Below are positions 59,601 to 64,000 of a DNA stretch of 64,000 bases, in pieces. The stretch is from Sinonovacula constricta. Its lineage: Eukaryota; Mollusca; Bivalvia; Cardiida; Solecurtidae. The position numbers were made by a program, and so were the translations under genes. Numbering within the stretch: the stretch's first letter is position 1; each line of letters opens with the position of its first letter. A model generated the notes under the pieces. It searched no databases and was not told where the DNA came from. It worked only from the letters and a program-made list of their open reading frames with translations. The DNA lies in the NCBI GenBank assembly GCA_007844125.1, contig CM017558.1, forward strand, positions 60,965,780 to 61,029,779, read 5' to 3'.

Positions 59601-60700
59601 AGGACATACATCTTGTTTAAGCGCATGCTCCCTGTGGCGCCGTGGATGTCGTGTCTTGTTACACATTGGTATTCATTACAGGAGTATTACTTTTGTTTTA
59701 TAGAAGGTGGGCAGTCGAGATAAGTTAATGTAATTTGAACTTATTTCAATAACATTCATAAACATAACCACCATCATCACCACCACCACCACCATCATCA
59801 TAATCATCGTCATCATCATCAGTGTCGTCGTCGTCATCGTTATTGCAAAACGGTTGACATGTCCAACATGTTTTGCAATTACAGCTTTTGCGATAAAATA
59901 TATCGGAGGTGTGAATGCTTTCTTACAGAAGATTATATATAAAGGTATTCAAATGACACAAATAATTATGACTAATACTGATATCACCATAAAAATACTT
60001 ATTCAGTCGAAAACCGTTTTTTTTTGCGAAATTTGATCAATGGTGAAATTTTCTTCCCGTAAAGGCATTTATGACCAGAAATGTCTTTAGCATATAGACT
60101 TTCCCAGCAAATATTTTAATTATTTTTAATGTTTGGTTCATATCAGATTTTCAACCCATTTCTCAACAGGTGTTGCAATTCATGTTATTGCAAAAACGGT
60201 AGCAACACAGTTTGTGTGGCTAAGGAAACAATAAACAAATTGAAGTATAATTTGTCTGCAACGTTTGCTTTCAATAAAATCACAGATGTCATATGTTCCA
60301 GCACACTTATAGAAAGTTCTATTCATGGTTATCACAATTAGACTGTTGATTGATTAAAGGATAAACCATTGTAGCAAGCAATAGTTCAGTGTGTTGAACA
60401 ATTCCACAGTATATGGACGAAAGATCCTGGTAAGCTTTCATTTCTGCCTATCATAGTTTGTAATTAATATGTCTGTTATAGTATGTAATATTGACTAAAA
60501 TTTGCTCATATTAAGATCAAGATTGATTTGTGTCTATACCCTTGGTGAGAACTATTCTTTACCTTCGTCACATGTTACACCCATGAACCCAGCTTTGCAG
60601 CCATTTTTGCAACTTCCGTTGCTGACATCACATCCGGCTTCATCCGAGCATTGTCCACATTTTAGGAGGCAGCTGATTCCGTAGGAACCAATGTCGCATT
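36641..60700 (-). CDS. Receptor-type protein tyrosine phosphatase with EGF-like ectodomain (multi-exon, 5' partial, nonsense codon in D1)
   Basis: Twenty exons were found by reading the minus strand, about 740 residues in all. The order is two EGF-like modules, a transmembrane segment, a juxtamembrane region, phosphatase domain D1 and domain D2. Family knowledge: such proteins sit in the plasma membrane and D1 dephosphorylates phosphotyrosine, while D2 is usually regulatory. D1 shows [20 protein letters not shown] and [13 protein letters not shown]2 has lost these residues. Exon phases agree at every junction from 56,765 to the stop; the junction after the transmembrane exon does not close, so at least one small exon is missing there. 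No signal peptide or start codon was found, so the 5' end lies upstream. An in-frame TAG at 47,710-47,712 would end translation before the catalytic cysteine. The gene could be a pseudogene, a null allele, or intact with a base error. A minus-strand AATAAA at 36,182-36,187 is a possible poly(A) signal. Confidence 0.9.
36868..39950. repeat. 55-bp minisatellite in the last RPTP intron
   Basis: About 55 copies of a 55-bp unit containing ACCTGCAAGGGCGAGAACG and CATATGG. Units differ at recurring sites: CAAGGG or CCAGGG, AACGGT or AACGAT, TTATTAAACA or TTAATAACCA. These variants are arranged in blocks, suggesting multi-unit duplications. The first units (36.87-36.95 kb) are diverged. Between about 39,119 and 39,470 many single bases are missing. 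The array fills over 80 per cent of the intron. Confidence 0.95.
40121..40198. repeat. (AT)n microsatellite
   Basis: Nearly pure AT dinucleotide run of about 75 bp in the last intron of the phosphatase gene. Confidence 0.95.
40450..40588 (-). CDS. RPTP exon: D2 degenerate phosphate loop
   Basis: Joined to the previous exon it gives [20 protein letters not shown], then [10 protein letters not shown] and [16 protein letters not shown](X)5R has become C(X)5Q, so phosphate binding by the arginine is lost. The general fold pattern of a PTP C-terminal half is kept. The acceptor is TTTTCAG and the donor GTAAGT. Confidence 0.92.
40998..41146 (-). CDS. RPTP exon: D2 degenerate WPD region
   Basis: The exon encodes [40 protein letters not shown] and VEKSVVIMC plus two bases. 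The position of WPD is WNE, and the VHC before the phosphate loop is IMC. It ends with two bases that complete Ser in the next exon. The donor is GTCTGT. Confidence 0.9.
41632..41673. repeat. (TA)n microsatellite
   Basis: Pure TA dinucleotide run just downstream of the 41,693 donor, within the intron. Confidence 0.95.
41693..41794 (-). CDS. RPTP exon: D2 central strands
   Basis: Thirty-four codons in phase 0: [20 protein letters not shown] then [17 protein letters not shown] followed by alternating strands corresponds to the YGPFTV...I.V region of the domain. The acceptor is ATTTAG, or AATCAG nine bases later, and the donor GTTAGC. Confidence 0.85.
41895..42176 (-). CDS. Intronic 93-codon ORF, function unknown (doubtful)
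   Basis: An uninterrupted frame from ATG to TGA lies inside the intron between two D2 exons, on the same strand. It is Cys- and Tyr-rich, with [19 protein letters not shown] and a C-terminal [10 protein letters not shown] do not recognise it and it does not match any part of a PTP domain. It may be chance or part of a repeat; the length is notable for AT-rich intronic DNA. Confidence 0.2.
   Translation of the reverse strand: MSSTIDIRLGERIITMQNLNCEFSCAECYLSHANRHPVGTYATYLQYYQNDQLNNIFSKLAKWDANHPEGKAPTCYKRRHGFPKQLFVDDYYC
42645..42782 (-). CDS. RPTP exon: D2 segment equivalent to DFWRM
   Basis: Forty-six codons in phase 0: [46 protein letters not shown]. It aligns with the YIATQGP...DFWRMVWE...VVML stretch of PTP domains, but DFWRM has become EVWER. 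The acceptor is TTGCAG and the donor GTATTT. Confidence 0.88.
43287..43342 (-). CDS. RPTP exon: D2 N-terminal segment
   Basis: Two bases complete an Asn codon, followed by [18 protein letters not shown]. Both splice phases fit. The acceptor is TTTTCAG and the donor GTAAGA. Sequence conservation with D2 domains is low, so the assignment rests on phase and position. Confidence 0.7.
44141..44201 (-). CDS. RPTP exon: D1-D2 linker and start of D2
   Basis: Twenty codons plus one base read [20 protein letters not shown]. An alternative acceptor nine bases inside would drop LIQ without changing phase. The stretch seems to stand in for the longer N-terminal helices of a normal D2; DQVYV resembles the first strand. 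The donor is GTAAGT. Confidence 0.7.
44575..44815 (+). repeat. Dispersed repeat type A, copy 3 (RPTP intron)
   Basis: It begins with the core (GGTTTAAGCACCCCAGTCGG, GCCGACTAACTGTTCGAAGG) and ends TTGGACCTTTTCTTATTTAC. It lies in the intron between 44,847 and 44,201. Confidence 0.8.
44847..44978 (-). CDS. RPTP exon: D1 end and start of D1-D2 linker
   Basis: Forty-four codons in phase 0, starting [29 protein letters not shown] is the Q-loop and last helix of D1. The tail [18 protein letters not shown] runs into the linker. The acceptor is CTGCAG and the donor GTAAGT. Confidence 0.92.
45370..45505 (-). CDS. RPTP exon: D1 phosphate loop
   Basis: The first base completes Ser of [12 protein letters not shown], the PTP signature. 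The rest reads [20 protein letters not shown] then [16 protein letters not shown]. The arginine of the C(X)5R motif is present. The acceptor is TTTAAG and the donor GTTAGT, ending in phase 0. Confidence 0.95.
46509..47671 (+). mobile_element. pogo/Tigger-like DNA transposon, internally deleted
   Basis: The 1,163-bp element starts CAGTGCTCCCTCT and ends with the exact inverse AGAGGGAGCACTG. Both ends are flanked by TA, the target duplication of the Tc1/mariner/pogo superfamily. Further in, both ends carry repeated CTCTCTTA motifs. Inside is a short plus-strand frame resembling a pogo-type DNA-binding domain. No DDE catalytic domain is visible, so this looks like a non-autonomous deletion derivative. 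It lies in the RPTP intron 47,680-45,506, antisense to the gene. Confidence 0.8.
47204..47350 (+). CDS. Pogo-type HTH (psq/CENPB-N-like) transposase fragment
   Basis: From ATG the frame reads [49 protein letters not shown], then TAG. The pattern of a basic start, I-L-S-x-x-Q-R, D-S-G-K-S and an A-I-A...G-R-T-Q-V recognition helix matches the N-terminal helix-turn-helix of Tigger/pogo transposases and CENP-B. It stops after about 48 codons; an exon boundary at CAG-GTAATA after TQVQ is also possible. The rest of the transposase is absent. Confidence 0.65.
47681..47838 (-). CDS. RPTP exon: D1 WPD loop through VVHC, with in-frame TAG
   Basis: The exon reads [40 protein letters not shown], then [15 protein letters not shown]. 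The general-acid aspartate (WPD) and the catalytic cysteine are both present. Between them the minus strand has TAG at 47,710-47,712. The frame is open on both sides and splice phases match both neighbours, so this is a substitution, not a frameshift. The donor is GTGGGT, and a pogo-like element begins ten bases into the intron. Confidence 0.9.
48480..51830 (+). mobile_element. Degenerate non-LTR retrotransposon (LINE) in an RPTP intron
   Basis: Fragments of an endonuclease-reverse transcriptase polyprotein run in order on the plus strand, broken by stops and frameshifts. The endonuclease part includes [20 protein letters not shown] (about 48.86 kb), [20 protein letters not shown] and GNFNAKTG (49.2-49.3 kb) and WTDHQM (49.57 kb). 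The RT part follows at 50.6-51.2 kb. The 5' limit is set by non-coding sequence typical of such elements and is approximate; no poly(A) tail or target duplication was identified. It is richer in GC than its surroundings. It lies antisense to the phosphatase gene. Confidence 0.85.
50596..51223 (+). pseudogene. LINE reverse transcriptase domain (broken)
   Basis: The frame from 50,596 carries [20 protein letters not shown] and [20 protein letters not shown], which are RT boxes A and B (the DFxKxFDxV and RQGCVLxxxLF motifs). A frameshift follows near 50.95 kb. The catalytic FADD box appears in another frame as [15 protein letters not shown] at about 51.06 kb. A later fragment (51.24-51.5 kb) has [10 protein letters not shown]. 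The copy cannot be active. Confidence 0.85.
52470..52592 (-). CDS. RPTP exon: D1 segment with YWP
   Basis: It is 41 codons in phase 0, including [20 protein letters not shown] and [15 protein letters not shown]. The KCxxYWP pattern is the usual E-loop region of receptor PTPs. The donor is GTATGT. The following intron (52,469-47,839) holds the decayed LINE. Confidence 0.92.
53045..53142 (-). CDS. RPTP exon: D1 segment DFWRMVWQQ
   Basis: The exon encodes [20 protein letters not shown] then [19 protein letters not shown] and the IVMLT strand are invariant-type PTP features. The acceptor is CTACAG and the donor GTACGA. It ends in phase 0. Confidence 0.93.
53449..53485 (-). CDS. RPTP exon: 37-bp D1 microexon (KFIASQ)
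   Basis: This exon is too short for ordinary ORF searches. It reads [12 protein letters not shown] plus the first base of a Gly codon. It joins its neighbours to give [18 protein letters not shown], matching the PTP consensus. The acceptor is TTTCAG and the donor GTAATC. Confidence 0.9.
54412..54485 (-). CDS. RPTP exon: D1 segment with YINASFID
   Basis: The exon encodes [20 protein letters not shown] then SFID. It uses a GATGTAGGT boundary as donor; this choice over a GT four bases further on is forced by the phase of the next exon, which starts [15 protein letters not shown] is a core PTP motif. Confidence 0.88.
55436..55523 (-). CDS. RPTP exon: D1 start, phosphotyrosine-loop region
   Basis: In phase 0 the exon reads [20 protein letters not shown] then KHNYKEMFA. 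It aligns with the family pattern of a Leu-Pro-Gly stretch, ENK and KNRY. The usual KNRY motif is KHNY here; the tyrosine that stacks on substrate is kept, the arginine is not. The single terminal T joins AT of the next exon to make Tyr-Asp (FAYDHNRV). Confidence 0.85.
55815..55957 (-). CDS. RPTP exon: juxtamembrane segment B leading into D1
   Basis: The exon encodes [20 protein letters not shown], then [20 protein letters not shown], ending YK. The helix with FxxLISEY just before D1 is typical of the first helix of receptor PTP domains. The acceptor is TTCAAG and the donor GTGACG. It ends in phase 0, matching the next exon. Confidence 0.85.
56065..56265 (+). repeat. Dispersed repeat type B, copy 4 (RPTP intron)
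   Basis: It starts TGATAAAGTCCTATGAGCAT and runs through GCAAGCCAAATGTAAAAGTA to AGAACAGTCAGTCGGCAATA and GGACCGACTGGGGTGCT. Confidence 0.8.
56660..56765 (-). CDS. RPTP exon: cytoplasmic juxtamembrane segment A
   Basis: An open 106-bp stretch begins right after a TAG acceptor and ends at a GTACAA donor. It encodes a polar, acidic linker including [17 protein letters not shown] and [13 protein letters not shown]. Its last base completes the first codon of the next exon, giving [11 protein letters not shown]. Two stop codons upstream in the same frame fix the 5' boundary. No domain is recognised; linkers of this kind are poorly conserved. Confidence 0.65.
57235..57430 (-). repeat. Dispersed repeat type B, copy 5 (RPTP intron)
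   Basis: Inverse copy with TGGGTTTGCTCTTTTCGTTA, GGCTTGCATGTAAAATACC and ATGTTGCAATGCTCATAGGA. The core side is eroded. Confidence 0.75.
58341..58363 (-). CDS. Candidate 23-bp microexon after the transmembrane exon
   Basis: The stretch starts with the single base needed to complete the last codon of the transmembrane exon and would add HRSSLEL. It has a branch-point-like CTAAC, an acceptor ending in TTAG and a consensus GTAAGT donor. It ends with one base of a codon, so a further exon is still needed before 56,765. Support is splice-site quality and phase only. Confidence 0.3.
58413..58533 (-). CDS. RPTP exon: transmembrane segment
   Basis: The exon encodes [10 protein letters not shown], then a hydrophobic run beginning [20 protein letters not shown], then [10 protein letters not shown]. 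About 23 apolar residues followed by a basic stop-transfer sequence mark a type I membrane protein with its C-terminus inside the cell. The acceptor is ATTGTAG and the donor GTACAA. It ends with two bases of a codon, which does not match the start of the next recognised exon. Confidence 0.88.
59060..59197 (-). CDS. RPTP exon: EGF-like module 2
   Basis: This is again 138 bp with phase 1 at both ends. It reads [17 protein letters not shown], then [12 protein letters not shown] and FSGDLC. The acceptor is TTGCAG and the donor GTAATT. It splices in phase straight to the transmembrane exon, giving TSAQMEDQ at the junction, so it is the membrane-proximal module. Confidence 0.88.
59765..59845. repeat. 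CAC/ATC trinucleotide repeat
   Basis: Imperfect run of CACCAC, ATCATC and GTCGTC trinucleotides in the intron upstream of the second EGF exon. Confidence 0.9.
60563..60700 (-). CDS. RPTP exon: EGF-like module 1
   Basis: This 138-bp exon has phase 1 at both ends, as is usual for shuffled EGF modules. It encodes [17 protein letters not shown] followed by [12 protein letters not shown] and [10 protein letters not shown], with the cysteine spacing of MEGF or laminin-type EGF repeats. Its final base G joins AA of the next exon to restore GAA-TGC (Glu-Cys). The donor is GTAAAG. It is the most upstream exon I can assign with confidence. Confidence 0.85.
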
Positions 60701-63647
60701 CTTCAAAGCATAGGAAGATTTTATATGGTATATAATAATGATTGCTTTACATTAATGTAAATTTAATACAAAATAATAACAAATAAATGAAAGGTTTTAA
60801 AGTGAACAGATAACTAGGGATAATACGACCGTACAAGATATGGATAAGACCGTCAAGAACCACATGTTGACGATCAGACTCAAGACCGAGCACGCAACCG
60901 ACTGTCCGAATCTGAAACATGTCTACTGAACCAACTGGAAACAACGACCGATTGAAGAAGTACGTAAGAACAAAATACACAGAACCTATTAATTGCATAA
61001 ATGTCGATAGGAAGCATACATGTATACAAACTTATCTTACTCGCGATAAGTTACAGATATAAAAGATTGCTAAAATTTTGCCGATGGTTATCCTCAGCAA
61101 AGACGAAGAGGAAGAAATTAATGATGATGATGATTTCTGCTGCTGCTACTACTACTACTTCTATTTCTTCTTCTTCTTCTTGATATTATTATTATTACAT
61201 ATTTTCTAACTTCGAATTCTTCTATAATTTTAAACAGTAGTTGATAGCTTGATTGATGTTCATTCACTTGGTGTCACGTGAACAAGCTAAATGACGTGAA
61301 GCAAGAAGTCACCTTAGTCTGTCCCCATACGTTTGGCTTGCCATTGGTACATAAAATAGATGCGCCATTGCGTCACATTGTATCGACTTTTGGGAGATGT
61401 GATATACCCTTTGACCAAGTATTTTTTTGCCACTGTTATTGTTTAATAGGTTTATCATCCCACCAACAGTAGTTCATCTGGAGACTGTACACTGTATTTG
61501 GCCCATTTGCTTGGAAGACAAAGTATCATGGCAGGATGGAATTGTGTACAAAATAGCAATGCCAGTTATTTAAAGCAGATTAGAACATGTCACTTCTCTA
61601 ACCACAAGAACAGAACTACTGCAAACAATATATGCCCATTACAAGAATAGTACTTACTTAGCCCATGCTTCCTCTATAAGGGACACATTTACCCGCAAAA
61701 ACAAAGAGCGGCAATGAGTTCACCAGTGTCGCCTATTTTTGTCATCTTGTAAATAGAACACTTTGAGAAAAGAGCTAGGTATCCCACTTCCCTGTGGTTC
61801 AGATTGTTGAATTTTCAGATTGTTCATAATGACGCCACAGAAACTGGAAGACCACTTGGAACATAAAAATAGATCAAGTATCTTATGAACATTATGATAA
61901 AAGTGGTCATCACATATCCCTGCCCTGGAAACACCAAAATAATGAGGACCAATACTTAAAAGGACGGATAAAAGAAGCTATGACCAACGAGCAGCGACGG
62001 CGAACACTTAACCGAGACGAGGAACTGGATTTATCTCCCTTGTACAACATTCCCATTGTGACAGGTGGTTTTGTTTGTTCACGTGACAACTAGCAAAGGA
62101 ACATTTACAACCTGATAAAGACTAAGCAATAAAATATGTTCTGCATTTACGGATAATTCTTAGCAAAAATATCTATTGATGTTTGCAGCATTTTTTATAA
62201 AAGCTAACACTGTATGCAATTAATTTTTGGATTGTTAGACACACCTTTAAAAAATAGTATGCCCCCAGTGACATAAAATAGGAACAATACCATATATTGA
62301 GCTATCTTTTTTGCCAATTCAGTTTATTCTGCTCTCTGGAACTTTTGCCAGTGCGAGTCGCTTTGATTTTCAGTCTGGCTGACCTTGCGTCAGCATTTTT
62401 AGATAGATCAAAAGTGATTTTAGACAAGCACTCTGACAAAAGGCTGAACAACCGTTTAATAGAATCAGGATAGGACAGTCATTCTATGCTTGCTACAAAG
62501 CCTGATATGTTTACTTTTATAAAAGTATTTTATTCCTTTAATAAATGTTGTATTTTTCAATTTCTCTACCTATCTTATCAACTTCTGGGCTGCGGATTTT
62601 AACAAGATACGACGAAAAATTGGTTAATAAATAAGCGGTTCATAAAAATAAATGTAGGTTGCTATATCAAAGCGATCAAAGCGTAGCGTTACATAGTAGA
62701 CAGACATTTTGGTCCTAATATTAGTAACATGTTTAATTAGTTTACTAATAGCAATATATTCGTTTTTAGCAGATTCCTAATCAGTTTCATAGTTGTTTTA
62801 TGGTAATATTGTATAAAACCACAAGCATTAAGCTGTTTTCGAAGCTGTTATTTCAGTAACTTATAAAGAACATTTTGCAAATTTTAATACATAATCATTT
62901 GTTCAGTGGACCACTCCATGATTGGAACGTAATCCCCACTTTTATTTTGACAGTTTGTATTTACGCCTACCTCGGGAGCTAACAAACAGTATCACTAACG
63001 GAAGCACACGTCCTTTTGTTTTAATAGGCCAACCAGTATCCATATGTTCTATACCCATTCCGATGGGATAAGTCGAATTAGGTAAATAGACCTGACAGAC
63101 TGTTTTGACCCATCCTTTGCATGAATATGTGTATTTTTATCGTAACAAATTTATAGAAGCTTGTACTTTTAAAAATAAATATAAACAATGTTTTACAGAA
63201 CTACCCGACGTTCTCATAAAATTTAGCCTTTTCAATAGAGACAGTTTTATGACTTTCTCGAAAAGTTTTGAGTATCTAAAGAAAATATTTATACGAGCAT
63301 GTGCGCATTTGATAGCCCAGAACTATACTAGAATTAGAGGGGGCGTATCTTTATATCAGATTTAATCACTTAACAAGCGTCCTCATTTACTTAAATGTGT
63401 TACGACTATGACGTTTGCATGACATCAACCAAATTATTTGGAATCATTTACCACACCGTTTTTAAAAATGAACTTTGTGTTTCGAAAAAAACCTGATAGT
63501 GTATTCAATATATGTTTTTTGCAACAAAAATGTTTTCAGAAATTCTAAACCGAATACTTTTAGAAGGAACGCAAACAATTGACGCGACGTAATATGTAAG
63601 TAAAACGAATGACACACATGATGGAGACGACAGTTGTGGACACTTAC
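60701..63647. other. Presumed 5' intron or ectodomain region of the phosphatase gene, no exon resolved
   Basis: No further EGF-like module could be read on the minus strand. Trinucleotide repeats occur at about 61,115-61,195, and the dispersed repeat related to 23.6 kb at 61.27-61.56 kb. Short ectodomain exons may be hidden here. Confidence 0.5.
61270..61560 (+). repeat. Dispersed repeat related to 23.6 kb
   Basis: The segment carries TTTATCATCCCACCAACAGT then AGTTCATCTGGAGAC, matching the right arm and flank of the inverted repeat near 23,640-23,690. The limits are approximate. Confidence 0.5.
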
Positions 63648-63768
63648 AAGTTCACATCTACTACATTGAGATCTGGAGACATATACCCCGTGGTAGCTTT
63701 AATTTTAAGGGTGACCGAGATGCGTTCTGATATGTATCTGAACCAGAATGCATCGATTTTACCATTGT
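63648..63768 (-). CDS. Possible upstream ectodomain exon of the phosphatase gene
   Basis: A 121-bp open stretch on the minus strand is bounded by a plausible acceptor (TTTAAG) and a good donor (GTAAGT). It reads without stops as about 40 residues, including FWFRYISERISVTLKIKATT and then GYMSPDLNVVDVNL. I do not recognise the domain; the alternating hydrophobic pattern suggests a beta-rich extracellular fold, which is inference. It starts with two bases of a codon and ends with two. It does not join directly to the EGF exon at 60,700, so another exon would be needed between them. It could equally belong to a neighbouring gene. Confidence 0.35.
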
Positions 63769-64000
63769 CTTAAATTAAATGAATACTTTATATTAAGCGC
63801 GAGCCGGGTGGTAATTGTATTTCCTGCGTCTTAAACGCTCCACGGAATAAAAGGTTTCCTTTTAGTCACAGATGTGTTATCAATTTAGGCCAAACCTCGA
63901 CCTTCTTCTCGAAGACAGTCCAAGGAGTTGTGGCTTAACAAATAATTAATATAAACCAATCGTACTAAATGAATATCTTATCATTTGCTCGGTCATTCTA

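Overview
The window looks like intron-rich, AT-rich nuclear DNA from a metazoan, most likely a bivalve mollusc. The reasons are exon-intron structure with GT-AG splice sites, a receptor tyrosine phosphatase with an EGF-like ectodomain, tRNA-derived SINE-like repeats, LINE and DNA-transposon relics, and very large minisatellites. The species is inference. Most long open frames are by-products of tandem repeats whose unit length is a multiple of three.

The one convincing host gene is on the minus strand, from at least 60.7 kb (possibly 63.8 kb) down to a stop at 36,641. It encodes a receptor-type protein tyrosine phosphatase: two EGF-like exons, a transmembrane exon, juxtamembrane exons, a catalytic-type domain D1 and a divergent, apparently inactive domain D2. 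I could chain 20 exons. From 56,765 to the stop every splice phase fits. One small exon or more is unresolved after the transmembrane exon, and the 5' end is outside the window or unrecognised. D1 has the WPD loop and the [10 protein letters not shown] phosphate loop, but an in-frame TAG lies between them at 47,710-47,712. The locus is therefore a pseudogene, a null allele, or carries a base error.

The introns of this gene hold a decayed LINE (about 48.5-51.8 kb, opposite strand), a pogo/Tigger-like DNA transposon (46,509-47,671) inserted 10 bases past a splice donor, and a 55-bp minisatellite of about 3 kb in the last intron. That array contains a patch that looks like poor consensus sequence.

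Left of the gene the sequence is mostly repeats. A 5.6-kb element (7,735-13,317) has nearly identical terminal inverted repeats of about 204 bp, an exact 5-bp target duplication and an exon-like ORF resembling an integrase zinc-binding domain. An 18-bp minisatellite fills 16.13-21.76 kb and a 20-bp one 22.1-22.67 kb. From 23.8 to 27.1 kb there is a cluster of tRNA-derived repeats. Two EGF-like exon relics on the plus strand, one with a stop codon, lie at 30.7-31.8 kb. A dispersed repeat family with a shared core of about 60 bp recurs across the window.
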